Source: Microbacterium ginsengiterrae | GTDB taxonomy: Bacteria; Actinomycetota; Actinomycetes; Actinomycetales; Microbacteriaceae | Length of the DNA stretch: 64,000 nt | Direction: 5' to 3' | Assembly: GCF_014205075.1 (NCBI RefSeq) | Contig: NZ_JACHMU010000001.1 | Coordinates: forward strand, 2,852,001 to 2,916,000 | Part shown: positions 58,958-64,000 of the stretch, in pieces | Layout: every line of letters begins with the position of its first letter | Position numbering within the stretch: position 1 is the first letter of the stretch | Notes under the pieces: model-generated | The model's database searches: none | What the model saw: only the letters and a program-made list of their open reading frames with translations | What the model was told of the DNA's origin: nothing | Translations under genes and position numbers: made by a program

Positions 58958-60007
58958 ATGAAACTCCACAACCCGTTCCGCACCGCGCTGGTGGCGACGC
59001 TCGGCGTCGGCCTCGGGATCCTCCTGATCGGAAGCATCGAGTCGCTGTCGACCGTCCTGCTGTACGTGGGCACCGCGCTGTTCATCAGCCTCGGCCTCGA
59101 TCCGGTCATCTCCTTCCTGGAACGGCGCCGGCTGCCTCGCTGGCTGGCGGTGGTCATCACCCTCATCCTCGTCCTCGGGCTGTTCGCCGGGATCGTGCTG
59201 ATCGTCCTGCCCGTGATCGTCGCCCAGATCACTCAGCTCATCGAACAGCTCCTCGAACTCATCAGCAGACCCACATTCCTGTCCGACGTCGAGGAGTGGG
59301 TCACCGGGCTGTTCCCGAACCTCGACATCGAGCGCGTGCTGGCCGAGAGCCAGGAGTGGATCATCGCCAACGTCGGCGACATCACCGGAAGCGTGATCAA
59401 CGCCAGCGTCAACATCGTGACCGGCCTGTTCGGCGCATTCATCGTCCTCATCCTGACGATCTACCTCACCGCCTCCACACCTTCGCTGAAGCGCTCGGTG
59501 TACCAGCTCGTCCCCGCTTCCAAGCGCCCTCGCTTCATCGACCTCTCCGAGCAGATCACCGACTCGGTCGGTTACTACGTGATGGGACAGGTCACGCTCG
59601 GTGTCATCAACGGCATCCTCAGCGCCATCTACCTCAACATCATCGGTGCGCCGTTCGCCGCCGTGCTCGCCGTGACTGCGTTCTTCTTCTCGCTCATCCC
59701 CCTGGTCGGGACGCTCACCGGTTCGACGATCATCGTGCTCGTCTGCCTCATCCCGGGTCTCGGTTCCCCGGGTACGGCACTGGCAGCCGGGATCTACTAC
59801 CTCATCTACATGCAGGTGGAGGCGTACCTGATCTCGCCGCGCATCATGAGCCGAGCCGTGGCCGTACCGGGTGCCGTGGTCGTCGTCGCCGCTCTCGCAG
59901 GAGGATCACTGCTCGGACTGCTCGGTGCGCTCATCGCGATCCCCGTCGCCGCGAGCATCCTGATCATCTACCGGCAGGTGCTCATTCCGCGGATGAACGA
60001 GCGGTAG
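58958..60007 (+). CDS. AI-2E family transporter (PerM/YdiK type)
   Basis: 349-aa membrane protein of the PF01594 type with about seven to eight spans. It has paired N-terminal spans, a long periplasmic-like helix segment (QITQLIEQLLELISRP to about 150), FVxLxTxYL-like ILTIYLTASTP, and the conserved PLVGTLTGSTIIVLVCLIPGL region. Members export autoinducer-2 in E. coli (TqsA) or act as Na+/H+ antiporters, so the substrate is unknown. GGAGGAGAGAG precedes ATG, and TACCCT lies about 25 bases upstream. Its last 26 bases overlap the convergent hydrolase gene. Confidence 0.85.
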   Translation: MKLHNPFRTALVATLGVGLGILLIGSIESLSTVLLYVGTALFISLGLDPVISFLERRRLPRWLAVVITLILVLGLFAGIVLIVLPVIVAQITQLIEQLLELISRPTFLSDVEEWVTGLFPNLDIERVLAESQEWIIANVGDITGSVINASVNIVTGLFGAFIVLILTIYLTASTPSLKRSVYQLVPASKRPRFIDLSEQITDSVGYYVMGQVTLGVINGILSAIYLNIIGAPFAAVLAVTAFFFSLIPLVGTLTGSTIIVLVCLIPGLGSPGTALAAGIYYLIYMQVEAYLISPRIMSRAVAVPGAVVVVAALAGGSLLGLLGALIAIPVAASILIIYRQVLIPRMNER

Positions 60008-60716
60008 GCCATTCGGTCGGCAGCGGCAGCGCATCGGGGTTGACCGCCGCGACGATCTCGGTGAGGACCCGCCGCGTCTGCGACTCCCCCACCCAGAGGT
60101 GTTTGCCGCCCTCGACGTCGATCTGTGTGAGGTGGGGAACCGAACGGAACCTCTCCCGTGCCGCATCAGGACGGAGGTAGTCGTCGAACTCGGGGATGAG
60201 CGCGATCATGCGGCGGTGATCCCCGGCCCAGGCGGCGACCTCCTCGTCCGTCGCCCTGTGCAACGGTGGCGAGAGGAGGATGACGCCTTCGACGTCGTGG
60301 TCCCTGCCGTACTTCAGAGCGAGCTCGGTGCCGAACGACCAGCCGACCAGCCAGGGGCGCGGAAGCCCGCGTTCCCTGACGAAGTCCATGGCGGCGGCGA
60401 CGTCGAACTGCTCCGCCGCTCCCCCGTCGAACTGGCCCTGGCTCGTCCCGCGCGGCGATGTGGTCCCGCGGGTGTTGAAGCGCAGGACGGCGAGGTCGGC
60501 CAGGGCGGGCAGCCGAGCTGCGGACTTGCGGAGGATGTGCGAATCCATGAATCCGCCGGCGGTGGGCAGCGGGTGAAGGGTGACGAGGGTGGCGACCGGC
60601 TCCGCCTCCTCCGGCACGGCGAGCTCGCCCACCAGCGTGAGTCCGTCCGCCGTCGTCAGTTCGATGTCCTCCCGGTGCGCCGGGAGTTCGAGAGGTCCGC
60701 GTATCTCCATGTTCAT
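59982..60716 (-). CDS. Alpha/beta hydrolase
   Basis: 244-aa serine hydrolase fold of the CocE/YcjY-like small group. The oxyanion strand is TLVTLHPLPTAGGFMDSH. The nucleophile elbow is GWSFGTE (Ser), with an acid candidate in PEFDDYLRPD and a histidine in GGKHLWVGE. No signal peptide. The substrate is unknown; actinobacterial members are annotated loosely as dienelactone-type hydrolases. Coupled to the upstream 95-aa gene by ATGA. Convergent overlap with the AI-2E gene is 26 bases. Confidence 0.85.
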   Translation of the reverse strand: MNMEIRGPLELPAHREDIELTTADGLTLVGELAVPEEAEPVATLVTLHPLPTAGGFMDSHILRKSAARLPALADLAVLRFNTRGTTSPRGTSQGQFDGGAAEQFDVAAAMDFVRERGLPRPWLVGWSFGTELALKYGRDHDVEGVILLSPPLHRATDEEVAAWAGDHRRMIALIPEFDDYLRPDAARERFRSVPHLTQIDVEGGKHLWVGESQTRRVLTEIVAAVNPDALPLPTEWPTARSSAE

Positions 60717-61000
60717 GCCACCTTCCAGCAGTGCGTGTGCCAGTGCCGCCGCGCGGCGAGATCCGCCGCATCGCCCATCACGCCGTCCGCGCGCCAGATC
60801 ACGAGGTGCGCGGTGCCAGGACTGATCGCTCCGTGACAGCCGGGGCAGGTGTACTCCTTGATCGCCTGTTGCCCGGAGACGGGCTGCACGTTCCATTCGC
60901 GGCCGTGTCGCGTCTCACTGCGCTTCCAGCCGGTCAGCAGGCGCTGGAATGACTCATCGGCGCCAGGGTCTTCCCGTCGCCTGCGGTTCGAGCGAGGCAT
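60713..61000 (-). CDS. Conserved small protein with CxxC and HxxHC motifs (zinc-binding-like)
   Basis: 95 aa. The basic N-terminus MPRSNRRRRED precedes a domain with YTCPGCHGAI, GTAHLVIWRAD and the C-terminal RRHWHTHCW. The CPGC plus HWHTHCW pair suggests one zinc site. Similar proteins are widespread in actinobacteria; some database entries name them ATP/GTP-binding without basis. Function is unknown. The gene lies 9 bases after the wall lytic-domain gene on the same strand and overlaps the hydrolase by four bases. Confidence 0.75.
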   Translation of the reverse strand: MPRSNRRRREDPGADESFQRLLTGWKRSETRHGREWNVQPVSGQQAIKEYTCPGCHGAISPGTAHLVIWRADGVMGDAADLAARRHWHTHCWKVA

Positions 61001-61009
61001 GTGAAGGAC

Positions 61010-61720
61010 TTACCACCAGTGGTTGGTGATCCAGAAGTCGTATGCCGCTCCCCAGCTGCCGTAGCGTCCGGTGGCGTAACCGTTGGCCCAGCGGAGGTTG
61101 TCGACCGGGTCGTAACCGTTGCCCGGGACCTTGCTGCACGGAAGAGCCTGCACGAGTCCACATGCGCCGGAGGAGCTGTTGGTGGCGTTGGGGTTCCACC
61201 CGCTCTCCTTGGAGACGATGTAGTCGACGTAACCCCAGTCGCCTGACGCGATCCCTGCCGCAGCCATCCATTCGGCCGGGGCTCCGCCTCCGGTGTAGAA
61301 GATCGGGCCACCGCCGCCCGAGGGCGCCGACCCGGACTCCTCCGCCGAGGCGACCTCCGGCTCGGGCTCGGGCTCGGGCTCCGGCGGCGGGGTCACGTAG
61401 ACCTCGAAGCTGCCGCGCGCCACCGGCTCGATCGTCGCGCCGGACACCGTGACGGTGAGGTCCTGCGTGTCGGCGACGGCGAGAGAGAAGGGAGTCTCGA
61501 TGTCGGCGTCCGGCTGCTCGGCCAGAGCCATTCCGGTCGGCGCGACGACCGCCGCAGCCAACGCGACCACCCCGAGAGCCGCGAGCGTTCCGCTCACGCC
61601 ACGACGACGGGCAGCGCTCCTCCGTCTGGACGCGACGATCGACGCGCCTGCAGGCGTCACCGGAGCGGTGGCACGGCCGACGGGTTCGATCTCGGTTCCG
61701 GGAGTCACAATAGGCATCAT
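61010..61720 (-). CDS. Exported protein with C-terminal lytic-transglycosylase-like domain
   Basis: 236 aa. After a basic N-terminal 40 residues, a hydrophobic signal segment (LAALGVVALAAAVVAPTGMALA) suggests export or an N-terminal anchor. A linker contains a PEPEPEPEPE run. The C-terminal 75 residues (DYIVSKESGWNPNATNSSSGACGLVQALP to the end) match the SLT/Rpf-like lysozyme fold, with catalytic Glu in SKESGW. It likely cuts peptidoglycan. The start is ambiguous: a TAGAAT hexamer covers the first ATG (61720), so GTG 61708 may be the true start if that hexamer is the promoter. Confidence 0.8.
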   Translation of the reverse strand: MMPIVTPGTEIEPVGRATAPVTPAGASIVASRRRSAARRRGVSGTLAALGVVALAAAVVAPTGMALAEQPDADIETPFSLAVADTQDLTVTVSGATIEPVARGSFEVYVTPPPEPEPEPEPEVASAEESGSAPSGGGGPIFYTGGGAPAEWMAAAGIASGDWGYVDYIVSKESGWNPNATNSSSGACGLVQALPCSKVPGNGYDPVDNLRWANGYATGRYGSWGAAYDFWITNHWW

Positions 61721-61754
61721 TCTAATCAGGGGCGGCTGAGTTCACCATGAGAGC

Positions 61755-62336
61755 TCAACGCACGGCCAGGATCACGTCGATCGTGGCATCCAGGAGGGCA
61801 TCGACCTGCTCCTCGCGATAGCCGCCACGCTGCATCCGGAACGCCGCGGAACGGAGCTGTTCGGCCGAGAGGTCGTCGCCGTCGCGCAGGTAGCGCACGA
61901 TACGGCCCGCGACGTGGTCGACCTCATCCACCCGATACCCGAAGGTGAGGAAACCGGTGCGCGCGAACTTGTGTTTGCGACTGCGTGCGAGGTGATCGAG
62001 GATTTCCTGCGCCTTGGACCGCGCGTCGCCGACCCACGCCTCGACGCCCCCGCTGCGGACGACCTGCTCCCGCTGCCGTGCGGCGAACGCGTCCTCGATC
62101 CGACCGAGCGCCGCATCGACGTCGGCGACCGCGTAACCGTTCTTGATGAGGGGGAAGGAGGCGATGCGCACGTCGTACGCCGTCAGGCTCCCGTCGGACT
62201 CGAAGCTCTCCCGTGCCGCGGCGAGGAACGTGTCGACGGCAGCGGGGTGGTACCCGCGTTCGCGCCCCATCGTGATGCGGAAGGCGGACGGGCGCTGTTC
62301 GTCTCGCGCCGCGTCGTCCACGGTTTCGGAGGTCAT
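61755..62336 (-). CDS. DivIVA-domain repeat protein
   Basis: 193 aa. Four copies of a GYxxxxVDxxL-type motif occur: GYHPAAVDTFL, GYAVADVDAAL, GYRVDEVDHVA and GYREEQVDALL. This is the short DivIVA N-terminal motif in tandem, as in the actinobacterial DivIVA repeat family. Classical Wag31/DivIVA has one copy followed by long coiled coils, which are absent here, so this is a distinct small protein. A link to membrane curvature or cell-pole growth is plausible. Coupled to cdsA by ATGA, and so tied to phospholipid synthesis. Confidence 0.8.
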   Translation of the reverse strand: MTSETVDDAARDEQRPSAFRITMGRERGYHPAAVDTFLAAARESFESDGSLTAYDVRIASFPLIKNGYAVADVDAALGRIEDAFAARQREQVVRSGGVEAWVGDARSKAQEILDHLARSRKHKFARTGFLTFGYRVDEVDHVAGRIVRYLRDGDDLSAEQLRSAAFRMQRGGYREEQVDALLDATIDVILAVR

Positions 62337-63463
62337 GTCAGCACCGCCCAGGGAGATAGCAGGAAATAGAGGCTCAACGCGGGCACCGTGGAGGGGAGGA
62401 TGCTGTCGAGCCGGTCGAGCAGCCCGCCGTGCCCTGGAAGCCAGGAGCTCATGTCCTTGATCCCGATGTCGCGCTTGATCATGGATTCGCCGAGATCGCC
62501 GAGGGTCGCGGACAGCAGGATGGCCAGCCCGAACACCACTCCGGCCCACCACGGCATCTCCAGCATGTACAGCGCCAACAAGACGCCGGCGGCGCCGGCG
62601 GCGATGACAGCCCCGCCGAAGCCCTCCCAGGTCTTCTTGGGGCTGATGCGAGGAGCCATGGGGTGCTTGCCGATCGCGACACCGGCCGTGTACGCCCCGG
62701 TGTCGGAGGCCACGGCGACGGCGATGAACGCCAATACCCACCACTGTCCGCCTTCCTGACGGAGCAGCATGAGAGCGAGGCTCGTGAGGAACGGCACGTA
62801 GATCTGGACGAAGCCACCGACCACGGCATCCGTGAGCACGTCGCCGTACGTCCGGCCGTCCTTGGCGAACATCTGTGCCACGAGGCGCCAGACGATCACG
62901 AAGACCACGGCGAACAGGAGGGTGACCCAGCTCAGCCACGCAGGAGCGAAATAGCCGGCCAGCACGAGCAGCACACCGACGCCGACCTGCGGGACGAGGT
63001 CGATGCGGCGGCCGGCCGCGCGCAGGGCCCGCGACAGCTCGAAGATCCCGAGCACCGCGATGCCCAGAGCGATCGGAACGAACAGCTCCTTGAAGAAAAG
63101 CAGCGACCCCAGCAGGACAGCACCGAAGGCGAGACCGACGAGCGTGGCGAGGATGAGGTCACGGCCCGTGCGCGCCTTGATGCGCTCATTGGCCTGGTCG
63201 AGGTGCTCCCTGGCCTGAGTGACGTTGGAGGCGAAATCTCCGCGGGCCTGCCGCAGTTGCTCGCGCATCGCCGCAGCGGACACCGGCACCGACTGGTGCG
63301 GAGCCGGCGCAGCGGCCGGCCGAGGCAGCGGCGGTCGCGGCGGGACCGCAGCCGGGTCCACAGGCGGAACCGGGATGGGATCGGCCCCGTTCGGGGTCGC
63401 CGAGTCGCGGGCCCCTCGCCGCCGCAACGGCTGCCCTTCGGCGTCTCCGATCGGATCGCTCAT
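62333..63463 (-). CDS. cdsA: Phosphatidate cytidylyltransferase
   Basis: 376-aa membrane enzyme that makes CDP-diacylglycerol from phosphatidic acid and CTP. The signature is in GIKDMSSWLPGHGGLLDRLDSI near the C-terminus, with KKTWEGFGGA upstream. About eight spans follow an N-terminal cytoplasmic extension of about 100 residues, rich in Pro/Ala and ending in a helical segment (MREQLRQARGDFASNV). That extension exceeds most cdsA proteins and is common in Microbacteriaceae. It lies 5 bases after frr on the same strand, matching the conserved frr-cdsA order (Rv2882c-Rv2881c). Confidence 0.94.
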   Translation of the reverse strand: MSDPIGDAEGQPLRRRGARDSATPNGADPIPVPPVDPAAVPPRPPLPRPAAAPAPHQSVPVSAAAMREQLRQARGDFASNVTQAREHLDQANERIKARTGRDLILATLVGLAFGAVLLGSLLFFKELFVPIALGIAVLGIFELSRALRAAGRRIDLVPQVGVGVLLVLAGYFAPAWLSWVTLLFAVVFVIVWRLVAQMFAKDGRTYGDVLTDAVVGGFVQIYVPFLTSLALMLLRQEGGQWWVLAFIAVAVASDTGAYTAGVAIGKHPMAPRISPKKTWEGFGGAVIAAGAAGVLLALYMLEMPWWAGVVFGLAILLSATLGDLGESMIKRDIGIKDMSSWLPGHGGLLDRLDSILPSTVPALSLYFLLSPWAVLT

Positions 63464-63468
63464 CCGGA

Positions 63469-64000
63469 TCAGACCTCGAGGAGCTCGGTCTCTTTGCGCT
63501 TGAGCGCGTCGTCGATGAGGTCGACATGCTGACGAGTGAGAGCATCCAGCTCCTTCTCGCCGCGGGCGATCTCGTCCTCGCCGATCTCGCTCTTGAGCGC
63601 GTCGAGCTCGTCCTTCGCCTTGCGACGGATGCCGCGCAGGTGCACCTTCGCGTCCTCGCCCTTCGTGCGGACGAGCTTGACGTACTCCTTGCGGCGTTCT
63701 GCTGTGAGCTCAGGCATCGTGACGCGCACGATGTTGCCGTCGTTCGTCGGATTGGCGCCGAGATTCGGCATGTCGCGGATGGCCTGCTCGATCGCCTTGA
63801 GCGCCGACTTGTCGTACGGCGTGATGACCAGCGAGCGGGCCTCGGGGTTGGCCAGCGAGGCGAGCTGTGCGAGAGGTGTGGGCGAACCGTAGTAGTCGAC
63901 CATCACCTTCTGGAACATCTGCGGGTTCGCCCGGCCGGTGCGCACAGTGGCGAAGTCCTCCTTCGCAGCATCGACGGCGCGCGACATGCGCGTGGTGGTT
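63469..64000 (-). CDS. frr: Ribosome recycling factor (partial at window end)
   Basis: 177 codons visible on the minus strand. The frame is open through base 63999, and the codons before Met at 63987 read T-T-T-R, matching the usual N-terminus ending in TTTRMSRAV, so about 8-9 residues lie beyond the window. RRF splits post-termination ribosomes with EF-G. Motifs are [52 protein letters not shown] and the C-terminal helical bundle. The internal Met at 63987 is not the true start. It is cotranscribed with cdsA and presumably with pyrH upstream. Confidence 0.95.
   Translation of the reverse strand, partial: TTTRMSRAVDAAKEDFATVRTGRANPQMFQKVMVDYYGSPTPLAQLASLANPEARSLVITPYDKSALKAIEQAIRDMPNLGANPTNDGNIVRVTMPELTAERRKEYVKLVRTKGEDAKVHLRGIRRKAKDELDALKSEIGEDEIARGEKELDALTRQHVDLIDDALKRKETELLEV

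Noticed and set aside
61360..61385. Short GGGCTC tandem repeat in the wall lytic gene
   Set aside because: It simply encodes the Pro-Glu repeat of the linker; not an independent element.

Overview
The window reads as ordinary chromosome of a high-GC Gram-positive actinobacterium, most likely Microbacterium or a close relative in the Microbacteriaceae. The evidence is GC-rich coding throughout, frequent GTG starts, TANNNT -10 boxes, a PucR-type regulator in front of fabD, DUF3145, a gatCAB/ligA/mnmA block, the GlgE pathway and gene orders that recur in Mycobacterium. There are no rRNA genes, transposases, integrases, phage genes or CRISPR arrays. No stretch longer than about 200 bases lacks a gene; the larger gaps (6294-6455, 7242-7405, 13102-13241, 32063-32257, 58790-58957) hold promoters or hairpins between genes.

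Layout. 1-5.7 kb: end of aceE, a FasR-like regulator and the fatty-acid synthase operon fabD-fabH-acpP-fabF. 5.8-9.7 kb: DUF3145, a 2OG-Fe(II)-oxygenase-like gene with a possible iron-regulator box, and a single-chain GmrSD-type (DUF262/HNH) putative restriction enzyme coupled to an 86-aa cysteine-rich protein. 9.7-19.6 kb: GH15 hydrolase, SDR dehydrogenase, tRNA-Met, gamma carbonic anhydrase, Dps, OafA-type acyltransferase, amidohydrolase/PaiB pair and an AGCS symporter. 19.6-33.5 kb: a block resembling M. tuberculosis Rv2464c-Rv2511: Nei/Fpg glycosylase, rpiB, pepN, mscS, truncated haemoglobin, flavoprotein, thioesterases, ettA, a second SSB, tRNA-Arg, orn and tRNA-His. 33.5-37.5 kb: lysE-type exporter, zincin-clpS-DUF2017 operon, P-loop kinase, GerW-like protein and dinB. 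37.5-49.5 kb: gatCAB, fadD, deaD, acylphosphatase, ligA, mnmA and cysteine desulfurase. 49.5-56 kb: glgX-glgE-glgB. 56-64 kb: thioredoxin-TPR protein, a three-membrane-span lipoprotein-like fusion, AI-2E family protein, hydrolase, a wall lytic-domain protein, a DivIVA-repeat protein, cdsA and the start-truncated frr.

How the genes work together. Pyruvate dehydrogenase makes acetyl-CoA for the adjacent type II fatty-acid synthase, and fadD, tesB and cdsA handle acyl-CoA and phospholipid steps. gatCAB with the cysteine desulfurase/MnmA pair and three tRNAs serve tRNA charging and modification. glgX/E/B shape alpha-glucan. The most striking sequence-wide signal is that at least 19 genes have a TANNNT-like -10 hexamer ending exactly 6-8 bases before the start codon, usually 6. 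That is the geometry of leaderless transcripts, and it helps fix several start codons. The least explained items are the GmrSD-like gene with its coupled cysteine-rich partner, the iron-box oxygenase, the 238-base out-of-frame overlap of glgX with glgE, and the membrane/lipoprotein fusion at 56.9-58.8 kb.
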